Origin: Tenrec ecaudatus
Lineage: Eukaryota > Chordata > Mammalia > Afrosoricida > Tenrecidae
Length of the DNA: 64,000 bases
Direction: 5' to 3'
NCBI RefSeq assembly: GCF_050624435.1
Contig: NC_134539.1
Coordinates: 119,581,525-119,645,524, forward strand
The position numbers were made by a program, and so were the translations under genes. The notes below the pieces were generated by a model. It worked only from the letters and a program-made list of their open reading frames with translations, searched no databases and was not told where the DNA came from. Shown here piece after piece: positions 37,316 through 47,900 of this stretch; position 1 is the first letter of the stretch, and every line of letters starts with the position of its first letter.

Positions 37316-39153
37316 TAGGCTTAGTCCTTCCGCAAAAGGTGCGAGAAGAATGAACATTCGGCAGACCCCAACAAAAAGCCTTTGCGAAGAAGACTGTTTA
37401 CTCCTTTGTATATCTGTGTAATGAGAGGGAATGTGCCCCGACGTCCGACCAGTGAGGATTCGGAGAGCATGGGATATCAGTGTGCTAGTTTTCTTTGTAC
37501 ATGTTCATTCAAATGACTCGGTATTACGTTCAGCTTCACCCTCTCTCCTGTTAGCCGAGCCCAGTGTCCTTGGAAACAGTAACCAAGGTTACTTATTCCC
37601 ATACCTCGTATTGTGTTAGGCAGCTTCCCCCCATGGCTTGAGTATTGCGATTAAGGAACACTTTTCCTTCTCTTTGATATTGTATTTTGCCTTTTCAAAT
37701 GTTAGAACTTGGTGTGCAGGTTTTGTCTGGACGTGCTTTAGAAGAGGCATATTAGGATATGATCACCTGGCTCGGGGTTTTTCCCCGTGACGACTAGTTT
37801 AGCCTTCCATAAAGGTTGCATCTTTGAGATCGTTTTGTGTAGGAGTTCTCTGTTTTGTTTAGAGATGTCATTACAGAAAAGTTGGGGCACCTGCTGTGCA
37901 TTAGGGCCCACAACAAACCCTCCCAACGCCTTCTGTCATAGCCGCCCTTGTGACCACTCATGGAGGCCCTGCCACTTTGAAAGGCGCCTGCTGTTCCGAA
38001 GGCTGGCACCGGTATTGTCTGTCACTTCAGCAAATGTTGCTCTCATTGTGTAGCAGTGTGGTGAGGCTTCTTCTCACGAGGCCAAGTCCAGCTTCCTGGT
38101 GAAGATGTCACTTCATCAATACTTTTCTTACAAAAACGTCACTAGAACACAAGTGTTCCTTGATCCCATTATTTGTTTTCTGATGTGATCATCATGTGAC
38201 TTCGAAAAAGTATTCATGGACAGGGAAGCCTCATTACTTTGTAGCTGTTGCTGTATTCACCTATGGGGGCTGTGGAAGTGGGCTGGGTACCTTTTGTGTT
38301 GAGTGAAAGTTAACATGTGTATTTTAAGGTTTTACTTATTTCATAAACAGTGGCCCTCTGTGGCATGTTCAGACATGCTAAAGGTTAGCCTATAAAATAT
38401 TTCCAATGTTTAGCTTGTTCTAAACAAAACTCCACTGAGAGTGAGACAGAGAGACGAGCGCTTCGGCTTCTGGGCTTTCACTCGGGCCGTTCCTGGCTGG
38501 ACTGCAGATGCGCATCCCATGAGCAGGGGCCAAAGCCCTCAAGGCTCCCCAAGTGCTCACAACACTCCGTCACAGCCAAGTATGTGTACCAGGACTGCTC
38601 CAGGGAACTCCCGCTACCAAGCCCGCCCGTCGCTGGCTGGGTTCAAGGGGCCAGCGCTGGGGTGAGGAGCCGATCCCAAACCACTCATGCCACCTGACTT
38701 AGAGGCGGTTTCCGCGCCGGTTTTGATCATGTTGATGCAGCATTTGAGTTCTCGATTTCCCATAAAAACTATTCATAACTTTATTCTAATTTCCCTATTT
38801 AGGCAACCGTTTTATAAAAGTGGGCAAACATGTGTACTGAAAAACATTGCCACCGACTCCGGTAAAACATGGGCTATAACTGATTTGCATCTACTAGCAT
38901 TCTAGTTGTAGCCTCTTGCTACCGCGCCAACACCCTGGGAAATTATCCCACAAGTACGCAGAGTACAACCCCTCCCAAAAATGAAGAACACGGAAGTTCT
39001 GTGGCAGCAGCTCCCCTACCTGGGAGTCAGGAGTGAGCTAGGGAGCTCCCAGGGGCCTCATGGCCGAGGCCACCAGGGAAAGGGCACCAGGAGGGCTGAC
39101 AGGAACCAGCTGGGTTTCTGTAGCATTCTTCATCTGTCAGCCATATTCTTCCA

Positions 39154-39154
<1 letters not shown>
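37316..39154. other. Gap between convergent SYNRG and DUSP14
   Basis: No exon or repeat is recognised; a more GC-rich stretch lies at 38440-38700. Part may be further SYNRG 3' UTR if a later poly(A) site is used. Confidence 0.5.

Positions 39155-39197
<43 letters not shown>
39155..39197. repeat. (CA)n microsatellite
   Basis: A CA tract of about 43 bases just beyond the DUSP14 poly(A) signal; GU-rich on the DUSP14 strand. Confidence 0.98.
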
Positions 39198-39201
<4 letters not shown>

Positions 39202-39225
39202 CAGTTCTGATGAATAAAAACGCTG

Positions 39226-39847
39226 ATATGTTAAGCAGATAGATTTATTAAAAATAATGCTAATATAGTCCTGGGATACATTGATTCCAAGAGGGTTTTT
39301 TGCAGCAGATTCATTGTGATTTCTTAACAGCTAACTAACAAAGGTTCTGACTGAACAGTTAATAAGAGAGGGAAAAGGAAAGAGTAAGGCCAAACCAATA
39401 GAGACTGAAGCTGGTGCCTGTCTTCCCTAAGCAGGTCTGGGCAGCAGCCTGGGCACAGCTGGTCTCTACAGAGTTAAGGGGCCCACAGAAAGGGGTTTTC
39501 AAGACTCTCCCTCCCACACCTGCAGCGATGCCGAAAGACCCAGGATTCCAAAGAATGCAAAACTCAACAGTTTATAAACTGTTCAAATGATTAAAAATGA
39601 TTAAAAGCCAGTTAAAGAGTTTCATAAACACTATCCAAAATGTTAGTTTAAAAAATGGTACTAGCAATGTATGCATTCCCCTTGTCCTTCCCCTCCCTTC
39701 TAGCTCTTAAAATAAATCTGAACACCCAGTGTAAAATCACTTCAAGGAGAACCGGAAGTTGCCCATTTGACGGAGGGGGCGGGGAGCAGCCGGTGCGTGG
39801 CAGGCGCTGAGCCTGCGCCAGGGGCTGCTGATGCAGCTTTGGTAGCA
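39226..39847 (-). other. DUSP14: DUSP14 3' UTR
   Basis: On the - strand the stop TAA at 39848-39850 is followed by about 600 bases to AATAAA at 39249-39244. Cleavage is expected 10-25 bases beyond. Length and position suit the gene but the cleavage base is inferred. Confidence 0.7.
39244..39249 (-). terminator. DUSP14: DUSP14 poly(A) signal AATAAA
   Basis: The + strand TTTATT reads AATAAA on the - strand. About 50 bases further on the - strand lies a pure (TG)n tract (39197-39155), which can serve as the GU-rich downstream element. Confidence 0.65.
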
Positions 39848-40444
39848 TTAAATTCCCCAGTAAGGCATCAGGTGGCGCGACTCCTTCTCATAAACATCTG
39901 GAACGATGCCATAAGGTGTCTGTACCATTTTAACTGTCGCCTTCCCAAAGAGCTGGCGCTCGTAGTCTATCAGCTGCCTCCAGAAGCCTACGTTGGGCCT
40001 GATGACAGGCCTCCGGGCCTTCACCCAGTTGTACGCCTCCAGCAGGGACACACTGTGGTACTTCATCAGGTAAGCGATGCAGAGAGAGGCCGAGCGGCTC
40101 ACCCCGGCCGCACAGTGCACCAAAGTGGCCTGGTGCTTCCTGCTCACGCTGTGGATCTTGTCGGCCACCATGTCAAAGTACAGCCCAATGGGGGCATGAG
40201 GCATGTCGGCCACAGGCACTTTAACATACTCAAACTGGGGCCAGTTGAAATTGGGGATCTCAATGGTAGCATTAACAATGCAGGTGATCCCACGAGCCTG
40301 GAGGAGGTGCCGGTTGGAGGCCACGCTGCCTCGGCCCAGAAAGAGGGAGGAGGTGATCTGCGCGATGCCTCCTGCGTCCCCCTCGGACACCATCCGCGGG
40401 GCCATGAGAGTCCGTGGTAGGGTGCTGTGGCCTCTGGAGCTCAT
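39848..40444 (-). CDS. DUSP14: Dual-specificity phosphatase 14 (MKP6)
   Basis: A 198-residue small atypical dual-specificity phosphatase, the same length as human DUSP14. The family removes phosphate from Tyr and Thr of MAP kinases (ERK, JNK, p38); DUSP14 is also known to bind CD28 and to act on TAB1/TAK1 signalling in the cytosol. The signature VHCAAGVSRSA is intact, with catalytic Cys111 (codon 40112-40114), Arg117, and probable general acid Asp80 in the VADMP loop. The start chosen is the first in-frame ATG after the predicted acceptor; the reading frame upstream (to 40462) has only a GTG, and human starts at the same MSSRGHS. The whole coding region is in one exon. No frameshift or lost key residue is seen. 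The gene is convergent with SYNRG. The 217-residue + strand ORF over it is a shadow. Confidence 0.97.
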   Translation of the reverse strand: MSSRGHSTLPRTLMAPRMVSEGDAGGIAQITSSLFLGRGSVASNRHLLQARGITCIVNATIEIPNFNWPQFEYVKVPVADMPHAPIGLYFDMVADKIHSVSRKHQATLVHCAAGVSRSASLCIAYLMKYHSVSLLEAYNWVKARRPVIRPNVGFWRQLIDYERQLFGKATVKMVQTPYGIVPDVYEKESRHLMPYWGI

Positions 40445-40471
40445 GAAGACGCCAGGAATCACACTTGCATC
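40445..40471 (-). other. DUSP14: DUSP14 5' UTR part of coding exon, with predicted 3' splice site
   Basis: On the - strand a pyrimidine-rich tract ends in CAAG at 40472-40475, giving an acceptor AG at 40472-40473 and 27 bases of leader before the ATG. A second AG eight bases further in could be used instead. Confidence 0.6.
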
Positions 40472-41061
40472 CTTGGAAGCAAGACCAGAGTGGGGTGTTT
40501 GTTTTTGCCTTCCGCCAAGGAATCACAAATTACAGTTTCCTCCTGCAAAATACAGACCTCTGTCAGTACCTTAAATGGCATTGATTGGCCGCAGCTTTCT
40601 GCAGGGTTTGTGGAGCGGGAAGGGGAAAGCATTGTGAAATTGTCGTTTTCTATAATAGCGGGCGTTCTTTCTCAAGGATGTGGACAAATCACTTCCTATC
40701 GATTAACAGGTAGGAAAAGTAGCCTTAGAGGCCAATACGGAAAATCAATGTACGGCTAACTCTGGCAATCATTAAGAGGAAACAGCCATCCTATTTCAGG
40801 AAGGGGGGAAACAGAGACCTGCCCAGTGGTTTGGCTCCTGAGCAAGCTGGCTGTCCGTGTTGAAGGTGGTCCCTGGTAACTGGGGGGGGAGGGGAGTATT
40901 CAGATCTTCCCAAAAGCACGTTCGTTCATACCGCATACCTTTCTTGCCCACTTCCCCAGCTAGGATGCCCCCCCCCACACACACACCTAATTCTAAAATA
41001 AAAGCCTTACAAAGGTATAAAAATGAGTATTATGTGATGTACTTAATGCATCACTTGTCTG

Positions 41062-41395
41062 TCATTTGGTGGCACGGTGGTGGTTTGCGTGTTGCTGTGA
41101 TGCTGGAACCTGGGCTGCTGGCATTTCACTGGTCCAGCAGGGTTGCCCATGGTGAACAGGTTTCCGTGGAGCTTCCAGACTGAGACTACGAAGAAGGAAT
41201 GGGTGGTCTGCTTCTGAGGGCCCAGCCACTAAAACCCTATGAACAGCAGGTGACCACGGTAGAGCAGAGGAAGCCCCTCAGGCAGAGGGGCCAACAGTGG
41301 CTGCAGCAGTGGGTGGTGCGGAACAGGCAGTGCCTCCTTATCCAAAGAGGGTCGCCATGAGTTGGAACCAACTCCGTGACAAAAATTATGCATTT
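41062..41395 (+). mobile_element. RTE-related internally deleted copy (5' region joined to 3' tail)
   Basis: The left part (TGTGATGCTGGAACC, CAGCAGGGTTGCCCATGG, AGACTGAGACTACGAAGAAG) resembles the 5' region of the afrotherian RTE as I remember it. The right end (GGGTCGCCATGAGTTGGAAC, 41349-41368) is the RTE/AfroSINE 3' tail. The whole coding middle is missing. The family match is from memory. Confidence 0.5.
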
Positions 41396-41723
41396 TGATG
41401 AACTTAGAAAACATTCCCCAAACAAAAATTATGCATTTCGTGAACTGACTTAAAACAAAAAGTACTGAATTGGATAAATTCTGGAAAAAGCAGATACACT
41501 TGATGTGGTCTACTTAAAAATAGCTGTCCCTACCATATCTGTGACATCTGAACACTTAAGAAATCCAATTAGCTTTAAGTAACCTGTGATGTGACATTTC
41601 TGTGGAAATAATTGCAGGCAATTTGAAGGCCGTGGTCTCCAAAAAAAAAATCTATTTAAATTACTGAGCATGTGGTACTGACCTGCCCTGGGTGTGGTTA
41701 AATCGCTCCACCAGCCTCTACTG

Positions 41724-41924
41724 CAGTGGTTCTCAACCTTCCTCACGCATCTCGACCTTTTAATACAGTTCCTTATGTTGTGGGGACACCCCCCCCCCAA
41801 CCATAACATTATTTTCGTTGCTACTTCATCACTGTCACTTTACTACTGTTACGAATCAGGTGACTCCTGTGAAAGAGGTGTTCAACCCCCAAAGGGGTCA
41901 CAACCCATAGGTTGAGAACCATTG
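41724..41924 (+). mobile_element. SPIN-type non-autonomous hAT element, copy 4
   Basis: TIR CAGTGGTTCTCAACC and matching right end, with a perfect 8-bp TSD CTCTACTG at 41716-41723 and 41925-41932. A C-run at about 41787-41796 interrupts the interior. It lies in the DUSP14 intron. Confidence 0.88.
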
Positions 41925-42089
41925 CTCTACTGATTCTAAGAGCCAAGATGAATCCCACTGCATGCTGTGTGTTGGAGATAAAAAGATATTTACTGTTATA
42001 CATTATGTCTATTAGGAAGAATTTCTAGTTTCCTGAGATTTTAGACATTCAGTTCCTCTTACTCTCAAATCGCAATGTTTTATAGTCTA

Positions 42090-42248
42090 TAAAGAGCCTT
42101 CGTGGGTTACCGAGGCTAAATGTAAGGTCAACAGTTCAAATCCACCAGCTGATCTGAGGGACAAAGATGAGACTATCTCAAACCCAAAGAGCAGTTCCAC
42201 TCAGTCCTATAAGGTCGCTCTGAGTTGGGTGTAACCAATGACACTGAC
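42090..42248 (+). mobile_element. AfroSINE
   Basis: AGTTCAAATCCACCAGCTGA and CCTATAAGGTCGCTCTGAGT, close after SPIN copy 4. Confidence 0.75.
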
Positions 42249-42249
42249 T

Positions 42250-44149
42250 TACTGTCGGTGCTCATTGAGATATGCGCTCCCCCAATGCATCCCCAAGGGG
42301 TGCAGGGGCACCAGAACCAACCTCAGCCTCAACAGGTGGGACAAGGGATACTCCATTACTGAGGGTGTGGTGTATTCGAAAGCCCTTGGTCTGGATCAGG
42401 AGCCGATCTTCATGAGTTTTGACCTAAGTATACCTCTAGGAACCATGACCTCCAAGTCATCAAAGTGTCTATTACTCTTGGAGAGTCATTAGGAGCCAGG
42501 ACAGTGAGTTTTATCACCCTTTTATGACAGCAAGATCGCTGCTGCCTTGCTAAACACAGGAGGCCTGAGGCCTGCTCCGTGGGGGAAGTGGGAAATGCTC
42601 ATATTTCCAAAGAGCTGATCTGGTGACTGTCTAATTAAGAGGGACTCAGCCTTGTGGCCTCCCAAATAAGCATGGGGGAAGCCACTTGCCGGCACTCCCC
42701 AGGGAAGGGAGCCCTGGGCTCCTCAGAAAGGTCTTCATCAAGGCCCAATGGTGGGTAATGGGTGAGCCAGCCCACCAACTCTCACCACTCCAATAGCCAC
42801 CGGGTAACTGGTGCTCCAGGGAAAAGAAAACAGTCTGCAGGTCCTTGGGACTGAATCCAAGTGAGCCAGACGCGGGGCTCTCTCCCTGCTGCTGCCCACC
42901 AATCTCCTGCCAGCACTCAGAGGGCACAGATCCGGGGCTGTTCCTCCCAAACACTCCTGTCCCCTTTTACAGACTGAGGGGAACAAGATTGAGAAAAGGT
43001 AGACTGATCACAGTTTGGAGGAAACACGGACCGGAGCCAGGAAAAGATCCCAGGTGTCCTGGCGTCGCACTGCTGTGCTACGGGCCTGGCCAGGGCGGCT
43101 GTGCCCTCCCTCTCTGCCCGACCGACAGCACTCTCTCCCACCAGCCAGCACCTCCACAGCACAAGGACAACTTGTTTAAATGCTGCTTATAGAATGTTTT
43201 GGGCCCACCTGGGCTGAGCCAGCTGCTCCAGTTTTCCTGACTGCCCAGAATGGGAGCCATGGCCACGGACTAGTACAGCCATCCAGTACAAAAGACACCA
43301 CCACCTGGCAGCCGAGGGGCTTTGGCAGCACTGGGCCCAGATCATTTCCAGCAGCCCTACTGTGGGCCGCTTCTAAGGTGAATGAGCATAGCTTGGTCAC
43401 AAGAAAACCTCACAGCTGGGTCACATTCGATTCAGTCAATATGTGCTGGGCGGCAGGGAAAGGAGAGCCATGACAAGTAGCAGGCTGACCCACCCACACT
43501 GGAGGGCCAGGACTGCCTGCTCTGAGCGAACACTCCCCTCCCGCAGAGCACACTGGTCCATGTGCTGAAACAAGGGTGACTTGAGTGTCCAAATCGCTGT
43601 CCATGGTTTGCAACTAAGCCTTCCGGAATTGTTCTGTTCTACACTTGTAGGAGGGACGTGCCTTCTGGGCCAGGGAGAGAAGTGTCCCCCACCAGCCCCA
43701 GAGTGCACTTGTTTGATAAGTGGCAGGAACTGCTCCGTCAGAAATGATGCTGGTCTCCTTTAAAAGCATCAAAGCTCTAAGTGTTGGACAAGGCAGATTA
43801 ATGTCTGCTCGATGGGCCTGTCATCTGGGAGCATAAGCTGATCAGCACGGCCTGCTCCCTGCCCTGGACAGACATGGGGCGGTGCATGGCTTCATGGACA
43901 GCACGGCTGTCTGCATCTGTGAAGCAGGGGCGCACCCCCTCCATGGGGCGGCGACTATGGGTTTCGGTCATCACAAACAGCCATTACAAAGCCTGAGAAT
44001 CAGCAGCCAAAGAACTAAGGCACAACTTTCTGTCCTCACACTGAGTCAACAGAAAATGATCACATTTGTGCTGGAGAAGCATCTATAAAATGACCTAAGA
44101 TATTTTTAGCTTTGGGAATTTGAGAGAGTCCCAGTACATACTAACCAAA
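42250..44149. other. DUSP14 intron, GC-richer tract
   Basis: G+C is higher than the surrounding intron, so many overlapping ORFs of 60-115 residues occur on both strands. None shows a recognisable domain and they conflict with each other. Confidence 0.5.
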
Positions 44150-44325
44150 ACAAACAAATCATTGCCTTTTAGTCAATGCTGACTCATAGCACCCCTGTGA
44201 GTTTTCCCCAGACTCTGTTTATGGCTGTAGAACGTCCATTCTTTTTCTTGAGGAGCGGCTGGTGGTTTCAAACTGCCAACTGGGCGATCAAAACCCAAAG
44301 AGTAAAACCGCTGTGCCGCCTACAA
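44150..44325 (-). mobile_element. AfroSINE
   Basis: Antisense; AGGAGCGGCTGGTGGTTTCA and AAACCGCTGTGCCGCC mark the reversed head. Confidence 0.75.
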
Positions 44326-44467
44326 TGTGCTTCGTCTTTTTTTTTTCACCTGAAAAACCTGTGTAGTAACATTTTCCCCTTCCCCTAAAGTAACTATCTA
44401 TACAGATTTGTAAAGGAAAAAAAAAAGCTAAGCTGTTGGCAGATGCCCACAAGATTCTTCTAGGTGA

Positions 44468-44600
44468 CAAGAAATGTTGTACAGTCACCACTACAATCAA
44501 TTTTAGAACATCTCCCCACCACCACCACGGTTAAATCACTTTTAAAATGAGTTGTGTAATCACAATCAGTTCTAGAGAGTGCTCCCTCCCCGCTCAGGGT
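44468..44600 (-). mobile_element. Old L1 fragment, possible
   Basis: CACCACTACAATCAATTTTA and AGAACATCTCCCC resemble the same antisense L1M segment as at 7845-8062. Short and diverged. Confidence 0.35.
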
Positions 44601-44834
44601 CTAAAGTACTTCTCACCCATTCAATACTTACTGGATTCAACATGTGCTGAAGATTAGCTACATGGTGGGGATTGTGGTACTGTGTATGTGACAGAGATGC
44701 CCACAATTTCTCCCATCCCATGTGCGCTTACCCTGAGACTTTTGACAGTCCTCCCATCAAATACTACTCTTGAACCTGCCAAAACCCCTGTGAGTGCCTC
44801 GACCTACAGAGTACAGTAGGAGTGACACACAAGG

Positions 44835-44940
44835 CTTGCTATTGCATAAAGTGTTACCGTCTCGGAAACCCACAGGGGCAGTACTAGTCTGTCCTATAGG
44901 GTCACTATGAGTCAGAACTGACAACTATGGCAGGGAGAGG
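44835..44940 (+). mobile_element. AfroSINE 3' half
   Basis: CTCGGAAACCCACAGGGGCA and CCTATAGGGTCACTATGAGT; the head is missing. Confidence 0.65.
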
Positions 44941-47900
44941 TTATAAAACTGTCGGACTCAGTATTTTCTTAGGACACAAGCTCGTGGAACCCAGCTGTCC
45001 TGCTGTGAAAATGTCCAAACCCCGTGGAAGACCCCCAATGGAACTGAGGTCACATGTAGGGGTTCAGGTCCCAGTATCAACCACTAGCTGTGTCGGGGAA
45101 ATCCCAGGATAAGTCCAGTCACCCAGGTTTGGCTCTCCCAGGTGAGGCCTTGGATGTTGTGGAGCAAAGGCAAGTCCCTACCATGCCACGCCCAATTCCG
45201 AGGACAATAAAAATTATTACGCTACCACATTGCGTTTGGGGTGTGTGTGTTAGGCAGTAAGAGTAACGGGGACAGGGATAGAGAGGTAATTGTGCATAGC
45301 CCTATGCTGAGATTTGTATCAGTTTATAGCAACACACATAAAAAACAATTGAATAACAATAAAAGATGGGGATAATTAGGTGACTCATACTCAAGAGTAA
45401 TATTCGGGTGCCATCATAATGCAGGGAGGGCACAGGATTGAAGCAGAGTACGAGTCTGCTGCTGGTATCCCATGGATTCTCAGTCAGGTTTCCCCCTCCA
45501 ATCCACTTAAGGCATGCTGCATTGTCTTTAAAGCGCCGCCTCCTCCTCTATTTCATTGGAGAACACAGATCCTTTTCCACAGCCCATCACTGCTCTGGCA
45601 GTGGTCCGGCCCAGCAGCTTGGACACCATCTGGAGCTTGAGGAGGTGTAGGAATCAGATCCTCAGTTTAACAAGATCCCAGACGATCCATAGCCACACCA
45701 AAGTGCAGAAGCACCACTCTTAGGAGTCCCTTCAGTCTATCCCCCTGTGGGCCTGCTGAGGCAGACTCCTCATCCGTGGGCCCTGACAGCACCCAGGCAC
45801 AACGGGAGGCGAGGAGGCTTCCCCGGGCGACACAGAAAGTGAGCAGCCCCCACGGGGACCAGAGCTGTCTGTTTATTCACACAGTCTGATCATGGCAGAC
45901 CAGTCCATCTAAAGACTACCCCCTATAAAGGATAAATTACGGAATTAAAGAACCTAAGATCCTTCTGATTGTGCCTTCTCTGTAATGCAGATATCAATCT
46001 TTAAAAATCCTAAGTGGTACGAGATGGTTTGAGGGTGTGGAAGGCTGATAAACCTGAACTAAGAAAATGCCTGCGAAATTCCACAGCACTAAAACTTGTT
46101 TGATGATAACTAGAAGCCAATTTGTGCAAAAGCCCACATAAGTAACACTTTAAATACTTCAAAGAGTAAGTGGTAGAAATTAAATATGTTTCATAGCTAC
46201 ATGCTTACATGGTGAGCTTTGATTTATGTAGACAAAGTAATTTTTAAAAATCACACCTTTGCAATGAACCCACGTAATTTGGAGTTTGAGGCAAAAGTGT
46301 CAAAGTCACAAGTGCATTCTGAGAAGCAGGTCCACCCATCAGAAATAGGTCTTTTCACAAGAGCTCTGTCCTTAAAAGTTCACTATTACTTTAAAAAAAT
46401 AGAAATTAGAATCAAGTTCGCAGGACAAGAGCGCAACACTTGAGTCTCTTGATTAGGTCGAGAGCACCAGCTTTAGTGGGATGGAGGGAACCTGCCCTTC
46501 TCATACTGAGAGCAAGCCTACTGCATTGAGGGGTATTAGAGGTTTCCAAGCCCTCTTCTAGCAAAGGGAAGAATCTCAATTTGAGCTAAATAAGAGTAAA
46601 ACAAGCAGAGGGTCCTAGTTATTTCCTAGGGCTTTCATCTCTTGAAGGAACAGTGTCGCATTCATTGTTAAAATTGTCCTTAATTACTATCCACACATAG
46701 TCTGAGAATGCACTGGCCTCTGAACATCTGTCCACTCAGGCTTCATTCGGGATCCGCAAGCTGTCGCCAGGGGACCTGGCTAGTCCACCACATGCTTCTG
46801 CACGCCTGCGCGCTGAGTGGCTTAGAGGCAGGTTGACAGGGTCACCTGTGCAACCGCTCCTCCAGACGGGGAAGGCGGTGCTCCACGGGCGCGCTCTCCA
46901 GTTTCCTCGTGTATACCCACAAACTCAAAGATGAGTCTGGAAACTCTGCCATCAGCGTTGGTGGGGAAAGGATGCAGGGACAGAAACAGACGCTCCGTAG
47001 TCGCACATAAATGCTCAAAGCACTTTTCTGGCCCCTCGGACTTCAGGATGGCAAAGGGTATGGAAAGGGTGACCAAACAGGGCAGATGGTCACTTGGACA
47101 ATTTGCAAGTGACACTGGGAAGTGTGGGGGTGAGCTGTGTGGGCCATGGGCCTCATATGATGGCCTGGCCATGACCCTGGCACCCAGGCTTCTGTTCCTG
47201 TAATAGGTTGTTACTGGAGCTGCTGGGTAGATACCTCCTCCTGGAAGCCCCAGGCTATCAAAAAACACAAACAGGGTTTCTCCCCTGGCACTCAGACAGG
47301 GTTCTTATCTTTTCCTGAGGGTAGCTTTTCTTAAAAATTTCTAATTTATATGTATAAGTAGTTTTATTAAAGTAATGCATTTGAGAACCTGGGGGTGGGG
47401 GCTTTAATAAATAAGCACAGGAATATTTATGATTTATGTAAATAAGAACTGAAAACTAAGCAATGTAGCCATTTTGCAAGATGCTGTAAAGAAGTACAGA
47501 AGAAGAAAAAAGGAGTCCCCAGCGGCCTCCTCGCTGTGGGTCTACGATTCCTTCCTTGCCCTTCTGCTCATGATCCCCTGAAGGCACTGTGGAGGCCGAC
47601 ATGATTCTCAAAAGTGGGCTGTTAGCACACAGTAGCTACACAACACATATTTGAATTTAGTGTCCACACACAAGGTAAATCCAGCCAGCAAAATGGCACA
47701 TGAGTTAAATTACTTCAAAATTAACCTCACAAAAGCCTGCTCAAAAAGCAAACCAAACAGTCTGTGCTGTCACAAAGGGATGCTGGGAGAGCAGGTTCAG
47801 GCTCATTTTCCAGTTGGTAAAAATGGCCATTCATTCCCATCACAGAGATGCTGTGGGTACTCGGGAATTGCTGAGGAATTCTGAGTCATGAAATATGCTC

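Noticed and set aside
39767-40420. 217-codon + strand open frame over DUSP14
   Set aside because: It is the antisense shadow of the highly conserved DUSP14 coding sequence.
40445-40462. Six-residue N-terminal extension of DUSP14
   Set aside because: It would start on GTG, not ATG, and the known protein begins at MSSRGHS.
42646-43708. Dense set of 60-115 codon frames on both strands
   Set aside because: GC-richer intron gives mutually conflicting frames; no domain, no exon-like splice pairs that I could support.
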